A stretch of DNA of 64,000 nt, from contig NZ_CP077725.1 of assembly GCF_024730565.1 (NCBI RefSeq), positions 1,736,001-1,800,000 on the forward strand. The letters are read 5' to 3'. A program made the translations under genes and the position numbers. Shown here one piece after another: positions 26,524 through 36,639 of the stretch. The DNA comes from Clostridium sp. CM027 (GTDB lineage Bacteria > Bacillota > Clostridia > Clostridiales > Clostridiaceae). The first letter of the stretch is position 1. Each line of letters opens with the position of its first letter. The notes beneath the pieces were generated by a model that did not search any database, was not told where the DNA came from, and saw nothing but the letters and a program-made list of their open reading frames with translations.

Positions 26524-27420
26524 TTATGCTCCGCATATATCTTTAATATATTTTCTTGCTTTTACTGCATATTCAAATGGATTTGCCTTTGCTGGGTCTT
26601 GCTCTGCTTCCACCAATAGCCAACCCTCATAATTATTGTCTGCTAAAATTTTGAATATTGGCTTAAAATCAATGCTTCCATCACCTGGCACTGTAAAAGC
26701 TCCTAATCGAACTCCTTTTAAGAAACTAAGTTTTTCATCTTTAACCTTTTTTACTATTTCCGGTCTAATATCTTTTAAATGAACATGCTTGATTCTATTT
26801 ATATATTTTTTAAGTATTGCTATATGATCCTCACCTGAATATACTAAATGACCTGAATCAAATAACAAGTAAACTAAATTTTCATAAGTAATACTCATAA
26901 GCTTATCTATCTCTTTTGTTGTTTGTACTCCTGTTCCCATATGATGATGGTAAACCATTTTCATTCCCTTATCTTGAGCTAACTTTCCTAGCTTGTTTAA
27001 TCCATTTCCAAGCAGCTTCCATTCTTCCTCATTAAAATGGTACTTCCCATCAAACACTGGAGTATCTAGTTCACCTTGTACGCTATGTCCTTGCTCAGCT
27101 ACAACGATTACATCAGCCCCAAGATCATGTAGAAAATCTCTATGCTTAACAAATTCTGCCTCAGTTTCTTCATATGGTTTCGTAGTTAAGAACGAACTAA
27201 ACCAAGCACTTGCAATTTCCAACCCTCTAAGCTCTAAAGCCTTTTTTAAAACTTTAACATCCTTTGGATACTTATTTCCGACCTCTGTTCCTTGGAAACC
27301 GGCTAATGCGGCTTCACTCAAGCACTGATCAAAAGTATTTTCTTTTCCTAAATCTGGCATATCATCATTTGTCCATGCAATTGGAGCAATACCTAATTTG
27401 ACCTTTTTACTATTTAACAT
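26524..27420 (-). CDS. iolE: Inosose dehydratase IolE
   Basis: 298 residues. It converts 2-keto-myo-inositol to 3D-trihydroxycyclohexane-1,2-dione. It has an AP-endonuclease-2-like TIM barrel with [15 protein letters not shown] at the start, [33 protein letters not shown] and VPGDGSIDF, all conserved in IolE. The ATG at 27420 follows GAGGGGTG by 6 nt and is preferred over GTG at 27429. The neighbours iolG and the symporter are on the same strand. Confidence 0.95.
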   Translation of the reverse strand: MLNSKKVKLGIAPIAWTNDDMPDLGKENTFDQCLSEAALAGFQGTEVGNKYPKDVKVLKKALELRGLEIASAWFSSFLTTKPYEETEAEFVKHRDFLHDLGADVIVVAEQGHSVQGELDTPVFDGKYHFNEEEWKLLGNGLNKLGKLAQDKGMKMVYHHHMGTGVQTTKEIDKLMSITYENLVYLLFDSGHLVYSGEDHIAILKKYINRIKHVHLKDIRPEIVKKVKDEKLSFLKGVRLGAFTVPGDGSIDFKPIFKILADNNYEGWLLVEAEQDPAKANPFEYAVKARKYIKDICGA

Positions 27421-27438
27421 AATTAACACCCCTCATAA

Positions 27439-28452
27439 TTAAAATTTAATTTCAGATAATTTAACTGGTCTGTTCTCATGTAATGATTTTGTAGCAGCTT
27501 CACCAATTAATACAGCTTGTAACCCATCTTCACCATCTACAGGTGTATCTGTATTATTTACAATTGCGTCAATAAATTCTGTTACTTCCTGCGCATAAGC
27601 CTGCATATATCTTTCTAGGAAGAAGAATAATGGTTTTTCTCCTGTAACACCATCTTGAGTTGATACTACTGCCGATGAAGTGCTATCATTTGCTATTGAA
27701 ACCTGACCTAATGATCCGAACACTTCAGCCCTTTGATCATATCCATAAGCTGACTGCCTTGAGTTATCAATTACTGCTAAAGTTCCGTTTTGCATCTTTA
27801 ATGTTATAATAGCTGTATCAATGTCCCCAGCTTCGCCTATAGCGTTGTCTATCAATACATTACCGAGTGCATAAACTTCTTCAACTTCACTATCTAAAAG
27901 ATATCTAGCCATATCAAAATCATGAATTGTCATATCTAAGAACATGCCACCAGAAATCTTCACATAATCTATTGAAGGTGGCTCAGGATCTCTTGAAGTT
28001 ATTTTCAAAATATGAGGTTCTCCAATTTTTCCACTAGCAACCGCATTCTTAATTGATTTAAAGTTGTGGTCAAATCTTCTATTAAACCCTACTTGATACT
28101 TAACCTTAGATTTACCTAATTCATTAATGACTTCTTTTATTCTAGTTAAATCATGATCAATTGGTTTTTCACAGAAAACATGCTTTCCTGCTCTTATTGC
28201 TTCTATTGAGATTGGTGAGTGTGTATCTGTTGAGGAGCAAATTAATACTGCATCAATTTCTGGATCTTCTAATATTTTTTTATAGTCAGTATATACCTCA
28301 AGTATTCCCTTACTCTTTGCCCATTCTCTTGTAGCATCGTTTAAGTATGCATCAGCAATTGATTTAATTTCAGCATTTTTAACATATTTTGATATACTTT
28401 CTCCATGTACCTTCCCAATTCTTCCTACACCAATAATTCCAACCTTTAACAT
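27439..28452 (-). CDS. iolG: Inositol 2-dehydrogenase IolG
   Basis: 337 residues of the GFO/IDH/MocA family. The NAD-binding motif is VGIIGVGRIGKVHGESI at 4-20, the substrate-domain signature is EKPIDHDLTRI near residue 94, and the catalytic region is MFLDMTIHDFDMARYL near 170. It oxidizes myo-inositol to 2-keto-myo-inositol (scyllo-inosose), the first step of the pathway, and feeds IolE encoded directly downstream. Confidence 0.94.
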   Translation of the reverse strand: MLKVGIIGVGRIGKVHGESISKYVKNAEIKSIADAYLNDATREWAKSKGILEVYTDYKKILEDPEIDAVLICSSTDTHSPISIEAIRAGKHVFCEKPIDHDLTRIKEVINELGKSKVKYQVGFNRRFDHNFKSIKNAVASGKIGEPHILKITSRDPEPPSIDYVKISGGMFLDMTIHDFDMARYLLDSEVEEVYALGNVLIDNAIGEAGDIDTAIITLKMQNGTLAVIDNSRQSAYGYDQRAEVFGSLGQVSIANDSTSSAVVSTQDGVTGEKPLFFFLERYMQAYAQEVTEFIDAIVNNTDTPVDGEDGLQAVLIGEAATKSLHENRPVKLSEIKF

Positions 28453-28471
28453 AATAACATCTCTCCCCGTT

Positions 28472-30406
28472 TTAATATTTTCTTACATTTGTAAGATTAT
28501 CTGTTTTGTTAATGTACGCATTTTTTATTGAATCTTTATCAGAAACCTCAGCAACTCCTACATGCCACCAAGACTCATAACCGTTTGTCATTGTTTTTGG
28601 AAGTGTTTTTATATCTATTAAAGTAGATCTAGTTTGTTTTTTTGCATCTACTAGCGCTTCTTTAAGCTCTTCTATTGTTTTGACTGTATAGCTTTTTACT
28701 CCATACCCTTGTGCACATTTTGCAAAATCTATTGGAATCAATCCACCATTAAGCTTGCCGCTTTTTTCATTTCTATATCTAAACTCTGTTCCAAAACTGC
28801 CCATTCCATTTCCCATTTCTAGATTGTTAATGCAACCAAATCCGCTGTTATCGAATAGTAATACATTTATCTTCTTGTTTTCTTGAATAGACGTTATTAA
28901 TTCCGAATGAAGCATTAAGTAACTTCCATCACCAACAAATGCATATACTTCTTTATTAGGTTCTGCAAGCTTCACTCCTAAAGCTCCTGATATTTCGTAT
29001 CCCATACATGAATAACCATATTCCATGTGGTAGCTATACTTATCTCTTGAAGTCCATAACTTTTGTAAATCGCCTGGTAAACTTCCTGCAGCACCCACTA
29101 CAACATAATCTTTTTTAAGAAAATTATTAATTTCACCTATAACTGTGGTTTGTGGAAGAGCTTCTCCGCAAAGTTCATAAAATTCTCTTAAGCTTGCTTC
29201 ATTTTGTCCTAGCATTTCAGGTTTGAAATTATCTTCACTATATTTTATACTATATAATCTCTCAATTTCTTTTCCCCATTTATTTTTGGCATCAGAAATC
29301 TCCTTGTTATACTCGCTTTTATATCCTTTTTCAATAAGCTTATATCTAAGTTGTTCTAAATTAACCAATACATCCCCGACCACTTTAGTAGCATCCATTT
29401 TAGTTGCATTATATCTAGATGTATTTATTGTCAAGAATTCAACTTCATCATTCTTAAACAATCCTTTAGAAGCTGTTGTAAAATCTGTAAATCTTGTTCC
29501 AAGTCCTATTATGAGGTCTGCATCTTTAGCTATAAGATTTGCAGCAAGGGTACCTGTAACTCCAATACCTCCTAGATTCAGATAATGGGTTGATTCTACT
29601 GCACTTTTTCCTGCCTGCGTTTCTGCAATAGGTATATTAAATTCCTGCGCAAATTTCTTTAGTTCTTCACCTGCTTCTGAATATTTGGCTCCTCCGCCAC
29701 AAATGATTAATGGTTTTTTCTTTCTAGCTATTAAACTTATAGCATCTTCTAGTTCTAAATCCGTAGCTTTTCTTCTTTCAATTCTATGCACTCTCTTCTT
29801 GAAAAAATATTCTGGATAATCGTAAGCCTCTCCTTGAACATCCTGTGGCAGTGCAATACATACTGCGCCAGTATCTCCCTCATCTGTTAATACTCTCATT
29901 GCATTTATCATAGCTGACATCAATTGTTCTGGTCTGCTCACTCTATCCCAATATTTACTTACAGGTTTAAAAGCATCATTTGTAGTAATTGAAGCATCAT
30001 AATCTTGTTCGACTTGTTGAAGTACAGGATCTGGCTGCCTTGTAGCAAATGTATCACCTGGAAATAATAATACAGGTATATTATTTGCTGTTGCTGTTGC
30101 GGCAGCAGTTACCATATTAGCAGATCCAGGACCTACCGATGATGTACATGCATATATTTTTTTCCTTCTTTTTTGCTTAGCGAAAGCCACAGCTGCTTGG
30201 GCCATGCCTTGTTCATTTCTACCTTGACGTACTATTAATTTGCCAGGATCTTGTTCTAATGCTTGACCAAGACCTAATACATTTCCATGTCCGAATATTG
30301 CGAAAATTCCTTCGATGAATCTTTCTTCTTTGCCATCAAAACTTACAAACTGGTTATTTAAAAATTTAACCACTGCTTGTGCAGTAGTCAGTCTAATTGT
30401 ACCCAT
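28472..30406 (-). CDS. iolD: 3D-(3,5/4)-trihydroxycyclohexane-1,2-dione hydrolase IolD
   Basis: 644 residues. A thiamine-diphosphate enzyme that opens the inositol-derived ring. It has an N-terminal pyrimidine-binding domain with [16 protein letters not shown], a central domain and a C-terminal diphosphate-binding domain with [17 protein letters not shown] (GDG...N-type motif followed by [14 protein letters not shown]). The length matches IolD and is longer than acetolactate synthase. It lies between iolB and iolG. Confidence 0.95.
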   Translation of the reverse strand: MGTIRLTTAQAVVKFLNNQFVSFDGKEERFIEGIFAIFGHGNVLGLGQALEQDPGKLIVRQGRNEQGMAQAAVAFAKQKRRKKIYACTSSVGPGSANMVTAAATATANNIPVLLFPGDTFATRQPDPVLQQVEQDYDASITTNDAFKPVSKYWDRVSRPEQLMSAMINAMRVLTDEGDTGAVCIALPQDVQGEAYDYPEYFFKKRVHRIERRKATDLELEDAISLIARKKKPLIICGGGAKYSEAGEELKKFAQEFNIPIAETQAGKSAVESTHYLNLGGIGVTGTLAANLIAKDADLIIGLGTRFTDFTTASKGLFKNDEVEFLTINTSRYNATKMDATKVVGDVLVNLEQLRYKLIEKGYKSEYNKEISDAKNKWGKEIERLYSIKYSEDNFKPEMLGQNEASLREFYELCGEALPQTTVIGEINNFLKKDYVVVGAAGSLPGDLQKLWTSRDKYSYHMEYGYSCMGYEISGALGVKLAEPNKEVYAFVGDGSYLMLHSELITSIQENKKINVLLFDNSGFGCINNLEMGNGMGSFGTEFRYRNEKSGKLNGGLIPIDFAKCAQGYGVKSYTVKTIEELKEALVDAKKQTRSTLIDIKTLPKTMTNGYESWWHVGVAEVSDKDSIKNAYINKTDNLTNVRKY

Positions 30407-30441
30407 CTCAAACCCCCTTATATCTTAATCAATCATTTATA

Positions 30442-31230
30442 CTATTTTTCTGGCCATATCTTAACATTTTTGTCCCAAAGCCAAGTATGATCTTTATCAT
30501 CTATTCTGTCAGTCCATGGGTTATTATCTAAATGTCTTATCATCCAACAATAGTACATAGCATAACCTGGTGCAGCTGTTTGAGGATGAACAAGGCCTCC
30601 TTGAATTAAAGCAAAGCTTCTATCTGTTATCTTATAAGCATTTTCACCTATTAGACATAAACCAAATCCTTGAGGTTTATTAAATTTATAGTAATAAACT
30701 TCAGGTTGTGGATGATGATGTGGTGGGTAACTTGACCATTTACCAGGATAAGTAATAACTTCTCCCATTACCATGTTTGAATATGGTTCATTTTTATAAT
30801 CAAATACTGTTCTAACTACTCTTCTTGCAGTACCATTCCATACCCCTTCACCAAATACTTCACTTTTACAATCTTCTGGATAATATAATTTTGCTTCAAA
30901 GGTATTTTTATTATCTGTATATTGAAGAAGTATTTCGCTTTGTTCTAAAATTTCTACTTGGACCTTTGTATCCTTTGGCACATGTAAACACCAGGGACCT
31001 TCATCAAATACTGAAGTTCTCTCTATTACTTTTTTATTTCCTGACCACCTAATTTCAAGTTTTCCTGTTAACATCAATACAGCCAATTCTTTGAAATCTG
31101 AATAGTACGTTTTAACTGAACCTTTTTCAAGTTTTATTACAGCAATATCCATTAACATTTCTTTATTTTTACCGTTAATCTCGCATATTGTATTTTCACC
31201 GTATTTTAGATTACCTAAACTTTCTACCAT
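30442..31230 (-). CDS. iolB: 5-deoxy-glucuronate isomerase IolB
   Basis: 262 residues. It isomerizes 5-deoxy-glucuronate to 2-keto-3-deoxy-gluconate. A bicupin fold carries the metal-binding segment YPPHHHPQPEVYYYKF near residue 168 and QGGLVHPQTAAPGYAMYYCW near 225. It lies 11 bp downstream of iolC and has the ribosome binding site AGGAGG. The operon places it between the hydrolase IolD and the kinase IolC, as the chemistry requires. Confidence 0.95.
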   Translation of the reverse strand: MVESLGNLKYGENTICEINGKNKEMLMDIAVIKLEKGSVKTYYSDFKELAVLMLTGKLEIRWSGNKKVIERTSVFDEGPWCLHVPKDTKVQVEILEQSEILLQYTDNKNTFEAKLYYPEDCKSEVFGEGVWNGTARRVVRTVFDYKNEPYSNMVMGEVITYPGKWSSYPPHHHPQPEVYYYKFNKPQGFGLCLIGENAYKITDRSFALIQGGLVHPQTAAPGYAMYYCWMIRHLDNNPWTDRIDDKDHTWLWDKNVKIWPEK

Positions 31231-31241
31231 TTAAATCCTCC

Positions 31242-32258
31242 TTATGATTTTACGACCATTTCACCATATTCCTCTTTGCTCTTTCTTATAAATTCATTAA
31301 TCCCTTCGACTTTTGGCATTGCATCAGAGCAGCTGTGACTTGCAACTAACATTGAAGCTGAAGCACTACCAAACTCTAAGCAGTCAATAATATCCCATCC
31401 TTCAAGTAATCCATAAACAAATGCAGACCCATATGCATCCCCGCCACCAAAAGATTTAAGAAGTTTAACTGGGAAAGGCTTTATATTAAAGCTTTTTTTA
31501 TCTGATGTATAAGCAGTTGATCCATCTTTTCCATGCTTTATAACAACAATTTTACTACCATAATTAAACCATCTATTAGCGGTTTCCTGATCGCTACTAT
31601 CTTGTCCAATTATTGTTTGCGTTAAATCAAATTCTTCTCTTGACCCTATTATAACATCACTGTTTTTTGCGACTAGAGCATAATAAATTGCAATCTCATC
31701 CTTATTAGTCCATGAATATTCTCTATAATCAATATCGAAAATAACTACTGTATTATTTTTCTTTGCATACTCTAATGCCTTCAAGGTTGCTTCTCTTGAC
31801 GGACTCTGAGATAAAGCAGTCCCAGATATTATAATAGCTTTAGTATTCTTAATATATTCTTCACTAATTTCGGAGGCTTCCAGCGCTAAATCTGCAACAC
31901 CATTTCTGTACATTAAAATACTACTTTCAGTTGGACTAAGTATTTCAGTAAAAGTAAGTCCTAAATTTTCTCCATTTTTAGCAAAATAAATTTGCGTCGT
32001 ATCTATTTCTTCATTTTTAAAATAGTTAATAACAAATTCACCAAACCTATCATTTGATACTTTACCAATAAACCCCACCTTTTTACCTAGTCTTGCAAGT
32101 CCAACTGCAGTATTAGCTGGTGACCCACCTAAATATTTTTTAAAAGTCGCACTTTCTGAAAGTGGCATATTTATATCAATAGGATTAAAATCAATTGCAG
32201 CTCTTCCGAGTGGCACAATATCAAATTCTCTACTATTATCAAATTTAATGTAACCCAT
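31242..32258 (-). CDS. iolC: 5-dehydro-2-deoxygluconokinase IolC
   Basis: 338 residues, PfkB/ribokinase family. The N-terminal substrate region has YLGGSPANTAVGLARLGKKVGFIGKVSNDRFG, and the ATP/anion-hole motif is FGGGDAYGSAFVYGLLEG near residue 270 with the catalytic Asp. It phosphorylates the product of IolB for cleavage by the aldolase IolJ encoded just upstream. The ribosome binding site is GGGGG. Confidence 0.94.
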   Translation of the reverse strand: MGYIKFDNSREFDIVPLGRAAIDFNPIDINMPLSESATFKKYLGGSPANTAVGLARLGKKVGFIGKVSNDRFGEFVINYFKNEEIDTTQIYFAKNGENLGLTFTEILSPTESSILMYRNGVADLALEASEISEEYIKNTKAIIISGTALSQSPSREATLKALEYAKKNNTVVIFDIDYREYSWTNKDEIAIYYALVAKNSDVIIGSREEFDLTQTIIGQDSSDQETANRWFNYGSKIVVIKHGKDGSTAYTSDKKSFNIKPFPVKLLKSFGGGDAYGSAFVYGLLEGWDIIDCLEFGSASASMLVASHSCSDAMPKVEGINEFIRKSKEEYGEMVVKS

Positions 32259-32267
32259 TATTTCCCC

Positions 32268-33113
32268 CTATGCTTTGTTTTGACTTCCGAATATCTTAAT
32301 ATGCCTCTTTACATTAATATAAGCACCTTCTATTTCTTTCTCATGCAACTCGAAATAATCAACTTTTTCGGACTCTTCATATAATTTCCCAACATTTTCT
32401 TCAACTGAAGCAAATGTTGCTGTTGCTATATTAATTTTTCTAATTCCAAGACTTACACATTTTCTAAAATCGTCATCACTTATACCTGTTCCCCCATGCA
32501 ATACTAATGGAACATCTACCCTTTTGTTTATTTTGTCTAATACATCAAAATTTAATTTTGGATTTTCTAAATATACTCCGTGAGCATTTCCTATTGCCAC
32601 TGCTAATGCATCAACGCCTGTTGCATCGAAAAACTCCTTTGCCTCATCTACCCCAGTAAACAAACCTGATATTTCTTTTAAGCCATCTTCACTACCGCCT
32701 ACTCGTCCTATTTCAGCTTCTACGTCTGCATTATATTTTTTTGCTTCATCTATAACTTCTCTTGTTAACCTTATATTATCTTTCAGTGGATATTTTGAAC
32801 CATCTATCATAACTGAAGTAAATCCAAGCTGGAGAGCTTCCTTTATCTTTTCTAAAGTTAAACCATGATCAAAATGTATAGCTACTGGTATTTTCGCTTT
32901 TTTTGCTCCTGCAACCATCATAGATCCTATTAACTCTAATGGCGATGCATTTAATCTTACTTCTGCAATTTGAATTATCATCGGAGAATTTAACTCTTCA
33001 CCAGCCTTTATAGCACCGATTAACATTTCCATATTTGCTACGCTAAAAGATCCAACAGCATATTTTCCTTTTTCTGCTTTACTCAATAAATCCCGCATAT
33101 TTACTAGTGGCAT
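32268..33113 (-). CDS. iolJ: 6-phospho-5-dehydro-2-deoxy-D-gluconate aldolase IolJ (class II FBA family)
   Basis: 281 residues. It cleaves the phosphorylated intermediate to dihydroxyacetone phosphate and malonate semialdehyde. Zinc ligands of class II aldolases are seen in PVAIHFDHG (about 78-86), in IGNAHGVY and in LVLHGGTG. It could also be an ordinary fructose- or tagatose-bisphosphate aldolase, but its place next to iolC argues for IolJ. Its start lies one base after the upstream dehydrogenase stop. Confidence 0.9.
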   Translation of the reverse strand: MPLVNMRDLLSKAEKGKYAVGSFSVANMEMLIGAIKAGEELNSPMIIQIAEVRLNASPLELIGSMMVAGAKKAKIPVAIHFDHGLTLEKIKEALQLGFTSVMIDGSKYPLKDNIRLTREVIDEAKKYNADVEAEIGRVGGSEDGLKEISGLFTGVDEAKEFFDATGVDALAVAIGNAHGVYLENPKLNFDVLDKINKRVDVPLVLHGGTGISDDDFRKCVSLGIRKINIATATFASVEENVGKLYEESEKVDYFELHEKEIEGAYINVKRHIKIFGSQNKA

Positions 33114-34277
33114 TTATTTCACCTGTTTCCATAATAATTTATAAATATTTATTATGTCTTCCTTTTCAGTCTTTCTTCTTGTATTTCCTGGGCTGCCACT
33201 GTCTAAAGCATCACCCGCCATTTTTTCTAAATTTTCAAAGAATTTTTGCTTATTAACACCAACCTCTTCAAGGGTTTGAATGTTTAAGTCTCTACATAGA
33301 TCTCCAATTTCTTTTATAAAAGCTTGACCTGCTTCTATATCACTCTCACCTTTCTTATAGATGCCTATAGCTTTAGCTAAATCACAAAATCTTTCTGGTG
33401 TTCCATATAATGCAAAATTCAAACAATCTTGCAACAATATAGCATTAGATAATCCATGTGGTACATGATAAAGTGCACCCACTGGTCTACTCATACCGTG
33501 AACTATTGTCACTGAAGAGTTATTAAAAGCAATTCCAGCTTCAAGTGCAGCTATTGACATTTCTGTTCTAGCTTCAACATCATTCCCATTTTGATAAGCT
33601 TTTAATAAATACTTAGTTATCCTTTTAACCGCAGAAAGAGCAAATGTATCTGACATTGTCTGCGATTTCTTTGATGTATATGCTTCGATTGCATGAGTTA
33701 ATGCATCCAATCCTGTAGCTGCTGTTACGTTAGGTGGAGCTGTCGTTGTAAAAATCGGATCTATTATTGCTAAAGTTGGCATTAGATAAGATCCCTTTAA
33801 CAACATTTTTATGTCCCTCTTTGTATCCGATATTATAGTGAACTGAGTTGCTTCTGAACCCGTTCCTGCTGTTGTAGGTAATGCAACTAGAGGAGGGGTT
33901 GCATTAGGAATCGTTTTCCCTAAATAATCATTAATTTCCCCTGTATTCGTTATCATAGCCCCTACAGCTTTCATTGTATCTATAGGGCTTCCTCCACCTA
34001 ATCCAATTAAGAAATCACATTTTCCTTCTTTATAAGCTTTAGTTCCATCGTTTACCATGATATCTGTCGGTTCACTATTTACTTCACTATAGATTGCATA
34101 TTCAATATTAATACTATCCAACATATCTGTTACTTTTTTTAAACTTCCAATCTTGACCATTACATCATCGGTTACAATTAAAGCTTTTTCCCCTAGCTGT
34201 TTAATGTTTTCGCCAGCTAGATTAAGTGCTTCCTTTCCAGTAATTATATATCTTGGTGTTAAAAACAAGTTGCTCAT
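33114..34277 (-). CDS. Iron-containing alcohol dehydrogenase, first gene of the inositol operon
   Basis: 387 residues, group III Fe-ADH. NAD-binding is at GLGGGSPIDTMKAVGAM near 95, and the metal ligands lie in GLDALTHAIEAYTS and HGMSRPVGALYHVPHGLSNAI (Asp and three His). The ATG at 34277 follows GGGAGGT; an upstream ATG lies just before that site. No iolA (malonate semialdehyde dehydrogenase) is present, so this enzyme may dispose of malonate semialdehyde by reducing it to 3-hydroxypropionate. Other roles, such as a polyol or aldehyde dehydrogenase, are possible. Confidence 0.88.
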   Translation of the reverse strand: MSNLFLTPRYIITGKEALNLAGENIKQLGEKALIVTDDVMVKIGSLKKVTDMLDSINIEYAIYSEVNSEPTDIMVNDGTKAYKEGKCDFLIGLGGGSPIDTMKAVGAMITNTGEINDYLGKTIPNATPPLVALPTTAGTGSEATQFTIISDTKRDIKMLLKGSYLMPTLAIIDPIFTTTAPPNVTAATGLDALTHAIEAYTSKKSQTMSDTFALSAVKRITKYLLKAYQNGNDVEARTEMSIAALEAGIAFNNSSVTIVHGMSRPVGALYHVPHGLSNAILLQDCLNFALYGTPERFCDLAKAIGIYKKGESDIEAGQAFIKEIGDLCRDLNIQTLEEVGVNKQKFFENLEKMAGDALDSGSPGNTRRKTEKEDIINIYKLLWKQVK

Positions 34278-34499
34278 TATATAACCTCCCATGTTGTTGT
34301 TTTAATGTCACTTCTTAAGTATATTATGCGCAACTTAACCAATATATGTTAATAATAGTAGTATATTTAATTATTTCTTCATATTCATTATCATTATCAT
34401 TTTCCCTGGAATATCCTAGACAACTGAATAATAGTTATAATTATGATGCTAATCTATATTAATAATTTTACAGTATACTGTGAAAGGTGATGTAGTTCT
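34278..34499. promoter_or_regulatory. Divergent promoter region between the inositol operon and the CoA-transferase
   Basis: A 220-bp gap read outwards in both directions. It contains a perfect 12-bp palindrome ACAGTATACTGT at 34470-34481, 19 bp before the CoA-transferase start, and a run of GATAAT hexamers (minus strand, about 34384-34402) that resembles a Fur box at most positions. No clear -35/-10 pair was assigned. The palindrome is a candidate operator; the GATAAT run may be chance in A/T-rich DNA. Confidence 0.4.
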
Positions 34500-36071
34500 A
34501 TGAAAATATTAAAACCTAAAGAAGCTGCTGAGTTAGTAAAGGATGGCGATTATATTGTAACAGATGGATTTGTTGGCAGTTGTTGTCCTGAAACCCTTAC
34601 TACAGCTTTAGAAAAGCGTTTTTTAGAAACTGGTAAGCCTATAAATTTAAATCTTATATACGCCGCTGCTCAGGGTAATCAAAATGGAAGAGGTGCAGAT
34701 CATTTTGCACACGAAGGAATGACTAAAAGAGTAGTAGGTGGTCATTATAACATGGCACCTGCCCTAGGAAAATTAGCTGTAGAAAATAAAATAGAAGCCT
34801 ATAATCTTCCACAAGGAACTCTTTCTCAGCTTTTTAGGGATATTGCTGGTAAAAGGGTCGGTACTATAACTCATGTAGGACTAAACACATTTGTTGACCC
34901 TAGAATTGAAGGAGGGAAATTAAATGATATTACAAAGGAGGATATTGTAAAGATAATTGAAATCGAAGGTGAGGAGAAGCTACTATATAAATCATTTCCA
35001 ATTGATATCTGTTTTGTACGCGGTACATATGCAGATAAAAATGGTAATATTAGTCTAGAAAGAGAAATAGCTACTCTTGAAGCAACATCCATTACTCAAG
35101 CAACAAAAAACTGCGGTGGAATAGTTGTAGTTCAAGTTGAAAGAGTAGTAGCTGCTGGCACCCTTGATCCACGACTTGTGAAAATTCCTGGTATATATGT
35201 AGACTATGTTGTTGTTTCAAAACCAGAGGAACATGAGCAGACCGTTGGATTTGAATATAATCCAGCTTGTACAGGTGAAATAAAAGCAATAATGGATTCA
35301 ATTGAAAATACACCTTTAGATATTAGGAAAATAATAGCAAGGAGAGCTGCCTTTGAGCTTAAATCTAATACTGTTGTAAATTTAGGAATTGGAATACCTG
35401 AGGTAATATCATTAGTTGCTAGTGAAGAAGGGATTTGCGATTATATGACACTTACAGTAGAAGCAGGAGCAGTTGGTGGATTGCCACAGGGTGGATTAGC
35501 TTTTGGTGCATCAGTAAATCCAGAAGCAATTCTAGACCAAGCATGCCAATTTGATTTTTATGATGGTGGTGGAGTTGATTTAGCATTCTTAGGATTAGCT
35601 CAAGTTGATAAAGACGGTAACTTAAATGTAAGTAAGTTTGGAACACGTGTTGCAGGATGCGGTGGCTTTATCAATATTACCCAAAATGCAAAAAAAGTTA
35701 TATTCTGTGGAACATTTACAGCCCAAGGACTTAAACAAGAAATAAAAGATGGAAAGCTTGTTATCAAACAAGAAGGTAAGCTATTTAAATTTATTGATCA
35801 AGTTGAGCAAATTACTTTTAGTGGGAAATATGCACGAAAGGTAAATCAGCCAGTAATGTACATTACTGAAAGAGCTGTATTCGAACTTAAAAAGGATGGA
35901 CTTTATCTTACTGAAATAGCACCAGGTATTGATTTGCAAAAGGATGTTTTAGATTTAATGGCTTTCAAGCCAAAAATGAATGATATTCCCAAACTTATGG
36001 ATGAGCGTATTTTCTATGATAAACCAATGGGATTAATAGATTTTAGTTTATCAAGAGAGCAAGATATTTAA
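34500..36071 (+). CDS. Propionate/acetate CoA-transferase (Pct/YdiF family, class I)
   Basis: 523 residues, alpha and beta CoA-transferase domains fused in one chain as in Clostridium propionicum propionate CoA-transferase. The glycine-rich start reads GDYIVTDGFVGSCCPETL, the CoA-site segment HFAHEGMTKR is present, and the catalytic Glu lies in TVEAGAVGGLPQGG near residue 324. It transfers CoA between short acyl-CoAs and acetate, propionate, lactate or 3-hydroxy acids. It diverges from the inositol operon and could activate 3-hydroxypropionate or lactate made by neighbouring pathways. Substrate is not determined by sequence. Confidence 0.9.
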   Translation: MKILKPKEAAELVKDGDYIVTDGFVGSCCPETLTTALEKRFLETGKPINLNLIYAAAQGNQNGRGADHFAHEGMTKRVVGGHYNMAPALGKLAVENKIEAYNLPQGTLSQLFRDIAGKRVGTITHVGLNTFVDPRIEGGKLNDITKEDIVKIIEIEGEEKLLYKSFPIDICFVRGTYADKNGNISLEREIATLEATSITQATKNCGGIVVVQVERVVAAGTLDPRLVKIPGIYVDYVVVSKPEEHEQTVGFEYNPACTGEIKAIMDSIENTPLDIRKIIARRAAFELKSNTVVNLGIGIPEVISLVASEEGICDYMTLTVEAGAVGGLPQGGLAFGASVNPEAILDQACQFDFYDGGGVDLAFLGLAQVDKDGNLNVSKFGTRVAGCGGFINITQNAKKVIFCGTFTAQGLKQEIKDGKLVIKQEGKLFKFIDQVEQITFSGKYARKVNQPVMYITERAVFELKKDGLYLTEIAPGIDLQKDVLDLMAFKPKMNDIPKLMDERIFYDKPMGLIDFSLSREQDI

Positions 36072-36081
36072 TAAGATAAAG

Positions 36082-36109
36082 GCCTCATACTAAATTAATA
36101 GTATGAGGC
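36082..36109 (+). terminator. Intrinsic terminator of the CoA-transferase gene
   Basis: Arms GCCTCATACTA and TAGTATGAGGC with a 6-nt loop, followed by nine T, 11 bp after the stop codon. Confidence 0.95.
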
Positions 36110-36150
36110 TTTTTTTTTGTTTTGTTCTAAGTCTTTACCTTAAAAAATAT

Positions 36151-36603
36151 CTACTTTATATCGGCCCAATTAGCAGGATATGTCACAAACATAAATTTTG
36201 CATAATCTGGAACACTGAATTGAATTTTTGAGTTTTTAGGAATTAAAATCATTTCCCCTTTATTGGCTACAACTTTTCTTCCATCAATATTTACTTCTAA
36301 AGTTCCCTCTATAACATAATCTATTTCATCATATTTTAATGTCCAATCAAAGCACGTTTCTTTCATTTCCATAAGACCGCATCCAAGTCTCGGACTTTCT
36401 TCTAATGTTAAAACATCTGTTAAAAGTACGTCATCTCCCTCTTTGCCAGTATCAAACTTACCCATTTTTACAGTGTCTAATTTTATTGACATTATACCAC
36501 TAGGATCTACGTGCTTTTCAAATTCACATTTTTCCTTTGATAAACTTTCTGCTATGATTTTTCTAACCATGTCCTCAATTAATTTTGCATCTATATTTTC
36601 CAT
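36151..36603 (-). CDS. eutQ: Ethanolamine utilization protein EutQ
   Basis: 150 residues. The C-terminal half is a single cupin domain (about 60-148), with LKYDEIDYVIEGTLEVNIDGRKV and a closing VTYPANW, as in EutQ, reported to have acetate kinase activity. The first 20 residues (MENIDAKLIEDMVRKIIAES) form an amphipathic helix of the type that targets proteins to microcompartments. The ATG at 36603 follows GGAGG by 7 nt. It is the last gene of the eut locus. Confidence 0.9.
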   Translation of the reverse strand: MENIDAKLIEDMVRKIIAESLSKEKCEFEKHVDPSGIMSIKLDTVKMGKFDTGKEGDDVLLTDVLTLEESPRLGCGLMEMKETCFDWTLKYDEIDYVIEGTLEVNIDGRKVVANKGEMILIPKNSKIQFSVPDYAKFMFVTYPANWADIK

Positions 36604-36639
36604 TTTAATTCCTCCATTCATTATTATCTTATAATGCTA

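Noticed and set aside
24902-26536. Longer start of the sodium:solute symporter at 26536
   Set aside because: It would overlap iolE and add a non-hydrophobic leader; the ATG at 26497 has an ideal AAAGGGGGTG site.
34384-34402. Fur box in the divergent promoter of the inositol operon
   Set aside because: GATAAT hexamers match most Fur-box positions, but such runs are common in A/T-rich DNA and inositol catabolism gives no functional reason; kept only as a note.
36443-36634. Plus-strand open frames opposite the eut, iol and lct genes
   Set aside because: They are antisense shadows of well-supported genes, without ribosome binding sites or family resemblance.
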